Assembly: GCA_018396975.1 (NCBI GenBank)
Contig: JAGTQA010000017.1
Location: 1 to 39,307 of the forward strand
Source of the DNA: Candidatus Bathyarchaeota archaeon
GTDB taxonomy: Archaea; Thermoproteota; Bathyarchaeia; Bathyarchaeales; DTEX01
Direction: 5' to 3'
DNA length: 39,307 bases
Below the pieces are notes generated by a model. The model searched no databases. It was not told the origin of the DNA and saw only the letters and a list, made by a program, of their open reading frames with translations. Made by a program: the position numbers and the translations under genes. How positions within the stretch are numbered: position 1 is the stretch's first letter; every line of letters starts with the position of its first letter. Shown piece after piece: positions 19,702 to 30,033 of this stretch.

Positions 19702-20151
19702 GTGGTTAGCGTGGCTGGCGGAGAGAAGAGGTTCGAGTTTCTGGAGCATATGGCAGATGTTTACATAGCTGCTTATGGGGGGGATTTGGCCGAGGCTTTT
19801 GAGAATGCTGCCCTAGCAATGTTTGAGGCTATGACCAATACATCCGATGTTGAGCTGAAGATTGAGGAAGACGTTGAGGTTGAGGGACATGATGAACAAT
19901 CCCTGCTTTATAATTGGCTTGAGGATCTCCTCGTAAGGTTTGAGGTTGAAAACATGCTATACTCAAGGTTTAAGGTGCTATCTATAGAGGAGGTTGATGG
20001 AAAATTTAGGCTTAAAGCGAAGATTTATGGGGAGCCCTTTGATCCGGAGAAGCATAAGCAAAAGGTTGGGATAAAGGCAGTGACATATCATCGCATGGAG
20101 ATCAAGAGAGAACCAAGCAATACAGTGGTGAAGTTCATACTCGACATATAA
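19702..20151 (+). CDS. Archease
   Basis: FEFLEHMADVYIAAYGGDLAEAFENAALAMFEAM ... LLYNWLEDLLVRFEVE ... KAVTYHRMEI. Confidence 0.92.
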   Translation: MVSVAGGEKRFEFLEHMADVYIAAYGGDLAEAFENAALAMFEAMTNTSDVELKIEEDVEVEGHDEQSLLYNWLEDLLVRFEVENMLYSRFKVLSIEEVDGKFRLKAKIYGEPFDPEKHKQKVGIKAVTYHRMEIKREPSNTVVKFILDI

Positions 20152-20197
20152 AGACTAGTTCCACATATAGTCTAACATATTAAAAAGGATTAAATTT

Positions 20198-20575
20198 TTG
20201 TGCGGAATGCCACTAATATTGGTGCTCCAGATGGATGCTGAAGAAGCTAGAGCCCTATCTAAAGACATAAAGGTCGCTAAGCAGACATTTAATATCGCCG
20301 CGAACGCCATGAGAGAAATCGGCGAATCCATTAAGCCCGTGAGGCGTTTGGTGGGCGCAAAGGACGGTGGAGTTGGATCAAAATTGATTGCAGCCGGCGC
20401 AGCATGCATAGCTTTTCCGGAACCCCTCTTCTCAGATGTAATAGGCCTAGCGCTCCTCACCGCTGGCCTAATTATTAATGGGGGTAGAAATCTAACGGTT
20501 ATGGATGTCCTTAGAGAATATAGGAAGGTTGAGACTGAGTTGAGAAGATCTATCTCTTCACTGATACTAATCTAG
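20198..20575 (+). CDS. Hypothetical archaeal protein with central hydrophobic segment
   Basis: KAAGAACIAFPEPLFSDVIGLALLTAGLIING-type hydrophobic core between helical ends; likely start MDAEEAR. Confidence 0.6.
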   Translation: MCGMPLILVLQMDAEEARALSKDIKVAKQTFNIAANAMREIGESIKPVRRLVGAKDGGVGSKLIAAGAACIAFPEPLFSDVIGLALLTAGLIINGGRNLTVMDVLREYRKVETELRRSISSLILI

Positions 20576-20634
20576 CTAGTTTGATGAGGGTTTCTCTAGG
20601 AGAAGTCTTAATCCTTTAGAAATTTATTCCGGTT

Positions 20635-23600
20635 CTAAATTGGGAGGGAATGATATATCTTTTCCTTCTCTGTGTATTCTAGGGCTAGGCGCCTAACGAA
20701 GGAGGCTGTCTGCCATACATTCTCCCTCGCCCAATATACGGATAATGGAGTTCTTGAGGATAGCTTAATTGTGTAGCCGGAGCGTCTATCTCCGGTGGCG
20801 AAGAGAATATTCTCTGTGTTCACGTAATTAGATCCATGCTTATAGGAGAATTTTAGGCGTAGGCTCTCCGGCTCATTTATGTCGCCCTCAAGTCTCACCC
20901 CCTCAACCTTCTCCTCAAATTGTGATGGTCCACTATAATCTCTCATCCTCTTCTCCATGAAGATGAAGAAGCCCCTCAAATCCCAAGGACTGGTAATCTT
21001 CAGCGGCACATCAACAATCCACTTATCGTCCCCGGTCATCCCCTTGCTGGGCAGCGCAAATCTCCTTAGAAGCGATGGAGTCATTTTAATGGATGCCTTT
21101 AGGGCCGGTATGAGAGAGCCAACCATTGAGGAGGCTATTGATAGGAGGAGGGCTAGCATGCACCAAGAGGCTTCAGCCTTATACTTAACTACTGGCGCTA
21201 GATTAAGAGAGAAGAAAATATGGTAATTTGTAAGCCCGAATAGATAGCCTAGGCTCCCAGCTATAAAAGCCATTATTAGAGCCTCACATAGGAATATGGC
21301 CGCTATCTGTGTTGGATTCAAACCTATAGTTGACAAGGACATTATCTCACGCCTCCTCTCATAAACGGAATTTAGTAGTGTGATCCCAACGTTTAGTGAT
21401 GTTAGAACAAGCAATATTGAGCTCTCAGCAAACCCGTAAGCTATCAGCTTATGGCCTATATATAGGCGTTTGAGAACCCCTCCAAGCGATACAAAGGCTT
21501 CAACTCTGGAGAAAGTAAGCGTTAACACCCTTGCGAGTGGAAATGCCTGATCATCACTCAGTGTTCGGGCAACAACCCTAACCACGTCAATATTTATTGG
21601 GAGGCTAAGAGCCGCGCTATCGAGAACTATCACCACGTCCTCGGGCGAAACATACTCAGAGGTGTAGGAGAGGCCCTCGCCGGAGAATACAATTCTAACA
21701 TTCTGCGGCAGAATCGACTTACCATTCAAATCATTAATACCCTTAAGTTTCTCGGCGTCAAATATGCCAACAACCCTGAAGGTTCTTTCACAGAATATCA
21801 CTGTACTGTTGATGTTAACCCCTAGATTGATGCTCGCCCTATCACTTATTAGTATTCCGTCAATGTCGTTATCGCCTAGAAAGCTGCCGGCGCTAATGAT
21901 CTTATCTAAGCCGGTGACGGCTGCTTCTGAGCTCGGCTTTACCCCTAAAACACCAAAAATATTATAGTGTCTCTCCTCGCCTTCCACAGTAATCGATAGC
22001 TGACCTATAGGTGTGGGTGAGAGGGAGACTTGTGGAAGAGTCTTTAGTAGAGGTGCCACCAAACATACATTCTCATGCCTATTAAGCCACTCCAAAATTT
22101 TGGGATCTAGGGGACCGTAGGGGTTTATCTCGTTAGATGGTCGCTGGCAGACAAATATGCCATCTGATGGGGCAATACCCCTAGCCTTCTCCACGACAAA
22201 ACCCTCCTCAAATGAGAGCGATGTTAAGTTTATGAAGGCTAGGATGGACACCGCTATCGTGATTGTAACAAGGAAAGTCCTAATTCTCCTCCTCTTAAGA
22301 TTCTCAGCCGCTAGGGAGAAGGACGAAACTATGGCGCTTCTTAGAGACAAGGTTCTCCTATCGCTCTTCTCACCGTGTGTGTAGGGCGCATTAATCACTA
22401 TAAACCCTAGGAGGAATGATGCCGCTATAAGGGCTAGGATGGATAGGGGCTTGAGCGGTGTTCCAGCAAGCGGATTATACTCTGGCTCCTGAGCCACCTT
22501 ATAACCTGGATAAGCATAATACAATATGAGAACCAAGATTGTGTAGACTAGTATGCTGGCGAGGATCCTTCTCTGCCTATCTCTGAATAGGAGGGCTCCG
22601 AGTGATGAGGAGGAGATGCCGATGAATGGTGTAAGAAAACATATTGATGCCACAGAGTTCTGGAAAGTGCTTAGGAGGGAGTTCTCAACATCCTTCAGAA
22701 TCAAATATGCCTCATAAAGATCTGCTTGGCAAACGTCATAATCTCCCTTAGAGAGGAGATGGCGCGCCCCATCTAGTAGGGTCTCAGCCTCCTGAATCCT
22801 CGACCTCTCATATATTGATAATACTCCAATTTTATCCGCCAGAGAACTAACGTATTTTATGATTCCAGGTATGTTATTATAGGCTTCGACAAGCAATCTA
22901 TGCTCCTTTAGGCTTAATATTTCATACCCACCCTGCTCAAAACGTAGGCTGCTCCCATTCTGCGGAATCACAAAATTGAAAAGCTCATCATAGATACCGT
23001 ATCTCCCCGAGTACTGGAGTATACTAACCCTAATCTTTACCTCTAAGTTTGCGGGTACAAACATTATTCTGCTCTCGCTCATCAAACCCCTTCCAGCGAT
23101 AAAACTGGTCACTATGCTGGCATTAACCGTGGAGATCCCTTCGCCTATTATCTCACATGAGAAAAATGTCTCGTCCGGTCTGAAGAATGGATCCCCTATT
23201 AAGCGGATTGATGCTCCGGGCAATAGCGAGAACTCAAGATAATACTCTCTTGAGCCATCATTACGCAAGAGCCTATAGGATGGGACATAATCCATTCCCA
23301 ATGTCGCGTTATCATCGTAGTATGCGAAGAGCACCATTTCACTACTTAATGGATTATATAGGAGCAGCGTTCTCTCAGCATAGATCTCGAAGAGACCTGA
23401 GGAGTTAGTCTCGGCAATCACCTCCAAGTTTTCTCCATAATTCTCCTGCCAGATAATAGGCATATTCCTCCTAATCCAGAGACCACGATGGATCACGCAA
23501 ATCTTGGCGCCGGCTATGGGCCTACCAGTCTCGGAATCGATAACATAACCATAAACCCTAACCTTTTGATCACCATCCTCAGCACATATTAAGGTTAACT

Positions 23601-23721
23601 GAGAAGATAGGATCATGAATGATGCTAGAAGGAGTGCTAAAATGGCGGCGGGTTTCAGCATGCCAAGTCTATCAGATTCCATGACACAATCTTTCCACCT
23701 TGAGGATTTAAGGTTTTTCAA
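20635..23721 (-). CDS. FtsX/MacB-type permease with N-terminal carboxypeptidase-regulatory-like beta domain
   Basis: N-terminal signal/TM, VYGYVIDSETGRPIAGAKICVIHRG (CarbopepD_reg-like), RTFLVTITIAVSILAFINLTSLSFEEG and C-terminal FtsX helices. Confidence 0.8.
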   Translation of the reverse strand: MKNLKSSRWKDCVMESDRLGMLKPAAILALLLASFMILSSQLTLICAEDGDQKVRVYGYVIDSETGRPIAGAKICVIHRGLWIRRNMPIIWQENYGENLEVIAETNSSGLFEIYAERTLLLYNPLSSEMVLFAYYDDNATLGMDYVPSYRLLRNDGSREYYLEFSLLPGASIRLIGDPFFRPDETFFSCEIIGEGISTVNASIVTSFIAGRGLMSESRIMFVPANLEVKIRVSILQYSGRYGIYDELFNFVIPQNGSSLRFEQGGYEILSLKEHRLLVEAYNNIPGIIKYVSSLADKIGVLSIYERSRIQEAETLLDGARHLLSKGDYDVCQADLYEAYLILKDVENSLLSTFQNSVASICFLTPFIGISSSSLGALLFRDRQRRILASILVYTILVLILYYAYPGYKVAQEPEYNPLAGTPLKPLSILALIAASFLLGFIVINAPYTHGEKSDRRTLSLRSAIVSSFSLAAENLKRRRIRTFLVTITIAVSILAFINLTSLSFEEGFVVEKARGIAPSDGIFVCQRPSNEINPYGPLDPKILEWLNRHENVCLVAPLLKTLPQVSLSPTPIGQLSITVEGEERHYNIFGVLGVKPSSEAAVTGLDKIISAGSFLGDNDIDGILISDRASINLGVNINSTVIFCERTFRVVGIFDAEKLKGINDLNGKSILPQNVRIVFSGEGLSYTSEYVSPEDVVIVLDSAALSLPINIDVVRVVARTLSDDQAFPLARVLTLTFSRVEAFVSLGGVLKRLYIGHKLIAYGFAESSILLVLTSLNVGITLLNSVYERRREIMSLSTIGLNPTQIAAIFLCEALIMAFIAGSLGYLFGLTNYHIFFSLNLAPVVKYKAEASWCMLALLLSIASSMVGSLIPALKASIKMTPSLLRRFALPSKGMTGDDKWIVDVPLKITSPWDLRGFFIFMEKRMRDYSGPSQFEEKVEGVRLEGDINEPESLRLKFSYKHGSNYVNTENILFATGDRRSGYTIKLSSRTPLSVYWARENVWQTASFVRRLALEYTEKEKIYHSLPI

Positions 23722-23755
23722 AAATAATGGGGTGCCGATTTAATATGGCTTAAAC

Positions 23756-24466
23756 TCAGCCCCAAGACTTAAGCCCACTTAAAATATACTGGATTGCTAT
23801 CGCGGCTATTAGCAGAGCCATGACCCTAGCAATAATTACAGCGCCATTCTTCCCCAATATTTTATAGATTGGCTCAATATAGCGGAGCGTTAACCACACT
23901 ATTGTGAAGACTATCACCACCGAGAATATTGTCACGACCTCTCCAAACTCCTGAAGATTCAGTATGGTTGTTGTTATCGCTCCGGGCCCTACCAGAAGCG
24001 GAACCGCTATTGGGACCACGCCAATGCTCTCCGGTGTTACGCTCTCCTCCCAGCCGCCAGCAATCAATATCCTGATCGCAATTATCAGCAGCAGTATCCC
24101 GCCAGCAATCATGAAGCTCTCCAGCGAGATTCTGAAGATATTAAGTATCTCCCTACCAGCCACAGCAAAAAGCAGTAGGAGAATTAAGCCGGAGATCGTG
24201 GCCATATGGAATATCCTCCTCCTCTCCTCAGAACTCATCCTCTCAGTCAAACCTATAAAGATCGGTATATTCCCAAATGGGTCAACAATTATAAACAGCG
24301 ATATTGTACTCTTAATTAGGGCCGGAAGCATGATTAGCAGAGTCTCAAACATATGAAATTTTATGTAAGAGACAGTATTTAACCTTAGACTTTCCGCCGC
24401 CAAATAGGGTACTATAGGAGGGGGAGAGGCTATTCCGGAAGATAGGGAGGTATCATCTATTATCAC
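23756..24466 (-). CDS. MarC family integral membrane protein
   Basis: LFIIVDPFGNIPIFIGLTERMSSEERRRI ... PIAVPLLVGPGAITTTILN. Confidence 0.92.
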   Translation of the reverse strand: MIIDDTSLSSGIASPPPIVPYLAAESLRLNTVSYIKFHMFETLLIMLPALIKSTISLFIIVDPFGNIPIFIGLTERMSSEERRRIFHMATISGLILLLLFAVAGREILNIFRISLESFMIAGGILLLIIAIRILIAGGWEESVTPESIGVVPIAVPLLVGPGAITTTILNLQEFGEVVTIFSVVIVFTIVWLTLRYIEPIYKILGKNGAVIIARVMALLIAAIAIQYILSGLKSWG

Positions 24467-24468
24467 GG

Positions 24469-24765
24469 CTACTCCCTTAGAGGTGGCGGTATGGTGATTA
24501 GGGTCTGCGTTCTAAGAACCCCCTTTATACCTTGAACCCTCTCAATAATTTTTCCGAGATCCTCCATTCTCTCAAACTCAACTTGGATTATATCATCAAA
24601 TTGCCCAGTTACGGCATATGCCTCCCTAACACCTTCAATCTTAAGCGCAGCCTCAGCAACCTTCCAAATCATGCCAGGCTCGGAATTAACTAGGATATAG
24701 GCTTTCATAGGCACCAGAGAATATAGCACGCTTAAAATATAAAAGGTTTGGTGGTAAAAGGCCAA
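24469..24765 (-). CDS. Lrp/AsnC ligand-binding (RAM) domain protein
   Basis: AYILVNSEPGMIWKVAEAALKIEGVREAYAVTGQFDDIIQVEFERMEDLGKIIE. Confidence 0.88.
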   Translation of the reverse strand: MAFYHQTFYILSVLYSLVPMKAYILVNSEPGMIWKVAEAALKIEGVREAYAVTGQFDDIIQVEFERMEDLGKIIERVQGIKGVLRTQTLITIPPPLRE

Positions 24766-24767
24766 GT

Positions 24768-25016
24768 TTATGAGGGCAATTTAACCCTCAGCGCAGCCCT
24801 TTCAGCATTAAATGCTGAAGCAACCAGCGTCAACTCCTCAGCCCTCACATCCCTAACCTTAATGCTCAAGCTCCTCTCCTCATTGGGCATTAAATCAAAG
24901 TAGTTATCGTCCGCAACCACCACATAGTCTTCCCTAAATTGTCCAACACTAACACCAAAATCAAAATACTGCAGCTTCCACACACCATCTAGGCTGATAA
25001 CTTGCTTCAATGCCAC
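24768..25016 (-). pseudogene. Putative internally deleted remnant of a GH2 beta-mannosidase-like protein (N-terminal and C-terminal pieces joined in frame)
   Basis: N-terminus ISLDGVWKLQYFDFGV resembles a GH2 sugar-binding-domain start; DDNYFDLMPNEERSLSIKVRD resembles the beta-mannosidase C-terminal Ig-like domain; only 82 aa. Confidence 0.5.
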
Positions 25017-25149
25017 CAGCCCCTAACACAGAATTAGGCATGGAGATATATTTAATGGTCGCTCATAACTACAGTATCTTCACAAATTGGATTATTAAGG
25101 GCATAATTTTATCTGCACGAGTTCATTTTCAAGAGGTTGTGGATTCTAA

Positions 25150-26313
25150 ATGGGCGGCGCGGACCTTAGGGCTACAGTAACCTTTCTATTGGTATCCTCA
25201 TTTCTGATGCAGGCTCTTATCGGCATAGTTGGCATAGCAGTGCCACTCTACGCTGATGATATGGGCGCGTCCCCACTGATGCTAGGCATTATAGGGGCCG
25301 TTGGTGGGCTAATATATTCGTTTATGCCAATGGTTTCTGGAATACTCTTAGAGAGGTTTAGGAGAAAGACTTTCATACTCGCCTCAACCGCCCTATATGG
25401 TTTATCATGCATCCTCTATAGGCTGGCCGAAAACCCATATATACTCATCCCCATAAAGGCCCTAGAATGGATTTCCATAGCGCTCTTTTGGCCTTCAATG
25501 GAGGTGCTGCTGACGGAGACTGGTGGAGAGAATATTGAGAAGACGCTTAGGAAGTTCAATCTTTCATGGGGCTCGGCGATGATTGTAGGACCCATGATCG
25601 GAGGATCCCTTATCAGCGCTTTCGGCATCAGAACCGGGGCACCATTCCTACTCTCATCAGCCATCTCCCTCTTAATGTCTCTTCTTACGATTCTAGTGGT
25701 TAGGGAGGGGGCGAGGAGAATTCTCAGCAAACATGGTTTGCCTAGGCTGGATGCCAACTCTTTAGGGGGAATATTCTCCGCCGTCTCATCAACCCTCCTA
25801 TTCTCCCTCCTAGGTGGGATAATACTTAATCTCTTCCCAGCCTACGCGGCTAGCTTGGGTATTCCAGCCTATGAGATAGGACTAATAATGTTGGTTAATG
25901 GACTTTTTAGGCTGGTGGCATTCCTAGAGGCTTATAGGATTAAGGCCAGAATCGGAGAATACGGAGTGTTCCTTATGGGGTCCCTTACGCTCGCCCTAGC
26001 ATCAGCGCTAACAGCCATCAGCTCCACAACTCCAGCCTTCTCCATATCACTCTCCATTATGGGCTTCGGTGCCGGAATATTATACGCAGTCTCGATAGCA
26101 ATGCTCCTCAAAAGGTTGGATTCGGCCAGAGGTTACGCTGCTGGGCTCTTCGAGAGCCTCCTAGGGACCGGATATTTCCTAGGCTCCCTATCCGGCGGAT
26201 TCGTGGCCAATTATGCGCCAAATGCCCCATATATCCTAGGTCTCTCAATAAGCCTACTGGTAACCCTCCTCAACAGCATCAAATACATGAGGAGCCAGCC
26301 AACCATCAAATAG
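25150..26313 (+). CDS. MFS transporter
   Basis: 12-TM-like hydrophobic pattern, IVGIAVPLYADDMGASPLMLGIIGAVGGLIY ... GILLERFRRKTFILAST. Confidence 0.9.
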   Translation: MGGADLRATVTFLLVSSFLMQALIGIVGIAVPLYADDMGASPLMLGIIGAVGGLIYSFMPMVSGILLERFRRKTFILASTALYGLSCILYRLAENPYILIPIKALEWISIALFWPSMEVLLTETGGENIEKTLRKFNLSWGSAMIVGPMIGGSLISAFGIRTGAPFLLSSAISLLMSLLTILVVREGARRILSKHGLPRLDANSLGGIFSAVSSTLLFSLLGGIILNLFPAYAASLGIPAYEIGLIMLVNGLFRLVAFLEAYRIKARIGEYGVFLMGSLTLALASALTAISSTTPAFSISLSIMGFGAGILYAVSIAMLLKRLDSARGYAAGLFESLLGTGYFLGSLSGGFVANYAPNAPYILGLSISLLVTLLNSIKYMRSQPTIK

Positions 26314-27193
26314 CATTATTTATCTCAGGCGCCTTTGGATAGGAGCCAAGAATTTTAAGGAAGAGCGTGTTGCGTCTCAGCCCTTCTAAGGCCTCAGCGC
26401 ACCTAGCCTCAGTCCTATGACCCTCAAAATCTAAGTAGAAGTTATATTCCCAAGGCCTCTGCCTAGTCGGCCTAGACTCGATCTTAGTTAGATTTATTCC
26501 TCTTAGGGCGAACTCCCCTAGGGCCCTATATAGAGCCCCCGGAACATGTCTCGTTGAGAAGATTATCGATGTCTTGTCATTTCCCGTTGGGGGAGCATCA
26601 TTCTTTGAGAGGACGAAGAAGCGCGTGTAATTGTTTGGGTTGTCGGCTATATCTCTAGCCAGAATATTCATGCCATAAATCTCAGCCGCCCTCTCACTCG
26701 CTATTGCAGCCGCATCAAGCATACCACGCTCCTTAATCATCTTGACGCTCCCAGCAGTATCGTATGTCGATATAAGCTCGCAATTCAACCTCTCAAGAAA
26801 ATTCCTGCATTGGCCCAGCGCTTGGGGATGTGAGAAGATAACCTTAATCGAGCCAAGCTCGATGCCCGGATTCGCAATTAAACAGTGAGCAATTCTAAGA
26901 ACAACCTCACCACAGACTTTAAGATCATACTCTAGAAAAAGATCGTAGACCTGCGTGACGCTCCCCTCAATAGAGTTTTCGATGGGAACAACACCAAACT
27001 CGGTTTCACCGCTCTCAACGCTCCTAAAAACGTCCGAGAACCGCTTGCATGGGATTGGCTGGACATTTTGACCGAAGAACTCATATATTGCACTCTCACT
27101 ATACGCCCCTATTTCGCCCTGAAACGCAACTCTAATAGGATTCTTAGAGCCCCCAATCTCCCCGATACTCATATACCGTTCTTCTCTCTTCAA
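26306..27193 (-). CDS. pheA: Prephenate dehydratase with ACT domain
   Basis: VAFQGEIGAYSESAIYEFFG, VPIENSIEGSVTQVYDLF, NYTRFFVLSK, KIESRPTRQRPWEYNFYLDFEGH. Confidence 0.95.
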   Translation of the reverse strand: MKREERYMSIGEIGGSKNPIRVAFQGEIGAYSESAIYEFFGQNVQPIPCKRFSDVFRSVESGETEFGVVPIENSIEGSVTQVYDLFLEYDLKVCGEVVLRIAHCLIANPGIELGSIKVIFSHPQALGQCRNFLERLNCELISTYDTAGSVKMIKERGMLDAAAIASERAAEIYGMNILARDIADNPNNYTRFFVLSKNDAPPTGNDKTSIIFSTRHVPGALYRALGEFALRGINLTKIESRPTRQRPWEYNFYLDFEGHRTEARCAEALEGLRRNTLFLKILGSYPKAPEINNAI

Positions 27194-27331
27194 GCTAAAC
27201 TATTACTCTCCCAGCGAACCTATTAATGATTCCCCAGCGAAAATATAAATTTTCACTTTCTGATGCTCTTTAAGGAACAAAGAAAAAGGTTAAATTTCAG
27301 CCCAGCTATTAGCATAGCCGTAAAATGCGAG

Positions 27332-27841
27332 GTGCAGCACTTGGCCTATAAGTATATAGCTGAGGCATGGAGGAAGCCGAGCGAGTCGTATGTAGAGGAG
27401 ATAATGCGCGAGAGAATTATAGAGTGGCGTAGGCAGCCAGCGATATATAGGATTGATAAGCCAACGAGGATTGATAGGGCTAGGAGACTTGGATATAAGG
27501 ATAAGCCCGGCTATGTCGTCGTGCGGGTCAGAGTGAGGAGGGGTGGGCTCAATAAGCCTAGACCTAGATCCGGAAGAAGGCAGAAGCGCATGGGCGTCAC
27601 CAAATATAAGCCAGCTAAGAGCCTAAGACTTATAGCTGAGGAAAGGGCCGCAAGAAGATTCCCAAACCTCGAGGTTCTCAACTCCTATTGGGTTTGGGAG
27701 GATGGACGTTACAAGTGGTTTGAGGTTATAATGGTTGATAGGGCTCTCCTACCAGAGCTAAAGCTTGGGAAGGGTAGGGGTAGGGTTTTTAGGGGACTAA
27801 CAAGTGCCGGGAGAAAGGTTCGGGGCTTACTAGCCAAGTAA
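27332..27841 (+). CDS. rpl15e: Ribosomal protein eL15 (GTG start at 27332 preferred; ORF track opens at 27263)
   Basis: [69 protein letters not shown]. Confidence 0.93.
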   Translation: MQHLAYKYIAEAWRKPSESYVEEIMRERIIEWRRQPAIYRIDKPTRIDRARRLGYKDKPGYVVVRVRVRRGGLNKPRPRSGRRQKRMGVTKYKPAKSLRLIAEERAARRFPNLEVLNSYWVWEDGRYKWFEVIMVDRALLPELKLGKGRGRVFRGLTSAGRKVRGLLAK

Positions 27842-27868
27842 AATATTGCCCTCAATCTTTTGAGCGCT

Positions 27869-28426
27869 TTATGGTAAGAAAACCGCTGCGGCTATAACAG
27901 TCGTCCACAAGCCGTTCTTGTCCCCTTCAGCCGACTGGCAAATATGCATAGTCTTAAAGATTTTCCCACTTGCCTTATACACCCTCTTCCTTTCATCCCA
28001 AGCCGTCTCCGGATCAAACTCGATGCCAAGAGTCATGGCGAGCATCGTTGCCGCAATATCCTCAGCATACTCACCAGCCTTCTTAGCGGTCTCACCAAAA
28101 GAGTGATGCTCAGCTAAGTAGCCATATCCATCATTATTCTTTGGTAGGGCCAGACCTATCGCCGCCGAGATTAGGCGGTTAGGCTCATTAGTCTCATTCC
28201 TAGCCATAACAACATATGTTATCTGGCCGGGCTTTAGAAGCTTAAGCCCCTCCTCCCTAGGAATTATTTTGCAGCCTGGGGGGAAAATGCTTGAGACACA
28301 GACCAGGTTACACTTCTCTATGCCAGCCTTCCTCAGGGCGAGCTCAAAAGAGGCAAGCCTATCTTTATGGACACCTACGCCCTTAGTGAAGAACATCTTA
28401 GTTGGAATCATGCTCATAAAATTCAT
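27869..28426 (-). CDS. pdaD: Pyruvoyl-dependent arginine decarboxylase
   Basis: [37 protein letters not shown] (Ser-Ser self-cleavage region), [25 protein letters not shown]. Confidence 0.93.
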   Translation of the reverse strand: MNFMSMIPTKMFFTKGVGVHKDRLASFELALRKAGIEKCNLVCVSSIFPPGCKIIPREEGLKLLKPGQITYVVMARNETNEPNRLISAAIGLALPKNNDGYGYLAEHHSFGETAKKAGEYAEDIAATMLAMTLGIEFDPETAWDERKRVYKASGKIFKTMHICQSAEGDKNGLWTTVIAAAVFLP

Positions 28427-28555
28427 ATGAATGAAGCAGCCTTTAAAAAATCTTTCTATTAAAAATGCCTAATAGATGCTTCGGATAAACCGAAAAAGTA
28501 ATAAATATCCCTTTTTTGTTAAAGGGTTAAAAATCAAACCCAATTTAAATAATGC

Positions 28556-28563
28556 TTTAAATA
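28556..28563 (+). promoter_or_regulatory. TATA-box-like element upstream of eL13
   Basis: TTTAAATA in AT-rich DNA ~50 nt upstream of the eL13 ATG. Confidence 0.35.
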
Positions 28564-28610
28564 TTTGAGTTGGATTTTAATGGATTTTTAGGGTGAGGTG
28601 AGAAAACTGC

Positions 28611-28859
28611 ATGTCCATTAAGGCTGTGGTTTATAGGGGGAGGCGGAAGAGGTTCGGTAAGGGGTTTAGCGTGGGCGAGCTTAAGGCTGCTGGCTTAAGC
28701 GTTAGGGAAGCCCTAGCCCTAAAGATTCCGGTTGACGTGAGGCGGCGAACTAGTCACGAGGAGAACATTAGGGTTTTAAGGGAGTATATTGCGATAGTCT
28801 CTAGGAAAGAAGGCTTAAAAGAGCCCGCGCCATCTATTGGTAGTGGCGGCAGTGATTAG
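28611..28859 (+). CDS. rpl13e: Ribosomal protein eL13
   Basis: GKGFSVGELKAAGLSVREALALKIPVDVRRRTSHEENIRVLREYI. Confidence 0.9.
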   Translation: MSIKAVVYRGRRKRFGKGFSVGELKAAGLSVREALALKIPVDVRRRTSHEENIRVLREYIAIVSRKEGLKEPAPSIGSGGSD

Positions 28860-28861
28860 TG

Positions 28862-29305
28862 ATGGGTGGGGGCAAGATATCTTATATTGACTTGAGGTTC
28901 TTCGCCCATGCAACCGAGGATCAGAATAAAGTTCTCTCAGCCGCAAAGAATATTTTCCCACCAAAGTATGTTGAGAGAATATCCTTCAATAGGAGTACCC
29001 TAAAGGGTGAGTATGGTAATCCAATAGTGGTCTTTAGGGCTCAAATAAGGGATTCAGAGGTGGCTGAGGCTCTGCTCCATAATATTTCATCAAACCTTCC
29101 AGTAATCGATAAGGAGGATCTTCTCCAGCACCTAAACTTACATTTAAGCGATGGAAGCCTCTATATTAGGCTCGATAAGCAGGAGGCTTTTTTGGGGAGA
29201 TTTAAGTTCTGCAGGGCTGATCCAATACACATCCATGTAAGATTCAAGACTTCTAGGATCGAAGAGATTAGGGAGATATGTAGGATAATGGGGCTAATAC
29301 CATGA
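28862..29305 (+). CDS. RNA-binding protein, COG1325-type (exosome-associated-like)
   Basis: YIDLRFFAHATEDQNKVLSAAKNIFPP...FKTSRIEEIREICRIMGLI. ORF track opens at GTG 28859; either start possible. Confidence 0.8.
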   Translation: MGGGKISYIDLRFFAHATEDQNKVLSAAKNIFPPKYVERISFNRSTLKGEYGNPIVVFRAQIRDSEVAEALLHNISSNLPVIDKEDLLQHLNLHLSDGSLYIRLDKQEAFLGRFKFCRADPIHIHVRFKTSRIEEIREICRIMGLIP

Positions 29306-30033
29306 GAAGAACCTATATAGATCTACACCTCTGTCCATCAATCGATCAGACCGAGAGGGTTAAGGCTTTACTGGAGAAGTCCGCTGAGATGGGGTATAGT
29401 GCTGTAGGCATAGCCTTTCCAGCAGAGGTGGAGGAGAAGCATATAGATGAGACAAAAAAGATATGCTGTGGATTAGGCCTAGACCTAGTGACAAGGGCAG
29501 ATTTAGCGCCGAAGAGCGCTAGGGATCTCTTAGCAACATTAAAAAAGGTTCGGAGGAAATTTGAGGTTATCGCAGTCTATTGTAACAGTAGGGAGGTTGC
29601 CATACAGGCAGCTAAAGATCGGAGAGTTGATCTTCTCCTCTTCCTAAACGATCCTAGAAGGCACTTTTTTAGCGCTTCGGAGGCGAAGTTAGCCTCAGAG
29701 AAGAGTGCATGTTTAGAAATAAACCTCTCCCAGCTGATCCTTTCAGAGGGGCTCTCTAGGATTCGTTTAATGGGCATGCTTAGAAGAGACGTTATGGTGG
29801 CTAGGAAGTTTGGGGTTCCAATAGTCTTGTCGAGTGGGGCTAGTGAACCCTACATGCTTAGGAGACCCCTAGACTATGCCTCGCTAGCCTACCTTATAGG
29901 CTTAGATCTAGAGGCTGCCAATAAAGCCTTATCTGAAGCTCCGAGGAGTATTGTTGAACGGAATAGGAGGAAGCTCAGCCCAGACTATATTTGCCCGGGA
30001 GTTTATGTGATTAAGAGGGGAGGGGATTGCTAG
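29302..30033 (+). CDS. rnp3: Ribonuclease P protein component 3 (Rpp30)
   Basis: YIDLHLCPSID ... MGYSAVGIAFP ... PIVLSSGASEPYMLRRPLDYASLAYLIGL. Confidence 0.9.
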   Translation: MRRTYIDLHLCPSIDQTERVKALLEKSAEMGYSAVGIAFPAEVEEKHIDETKKICCGLGLDLVTRADLAPKSARDLLATLKKVRRKFEVIAVYCNSREVAIQAAKDRRVDLLLFLNDPRRHFFSASEAKLASEKSACLEINLSQLILSEGLSRIRLMGMLRRDVMVARKFGVPIVLSSGASEPYMLRRPLDYASLAYLIGLDLEAANKALSEAPRSIVERNRRKLSPDYICPGVYVIKRGGDC

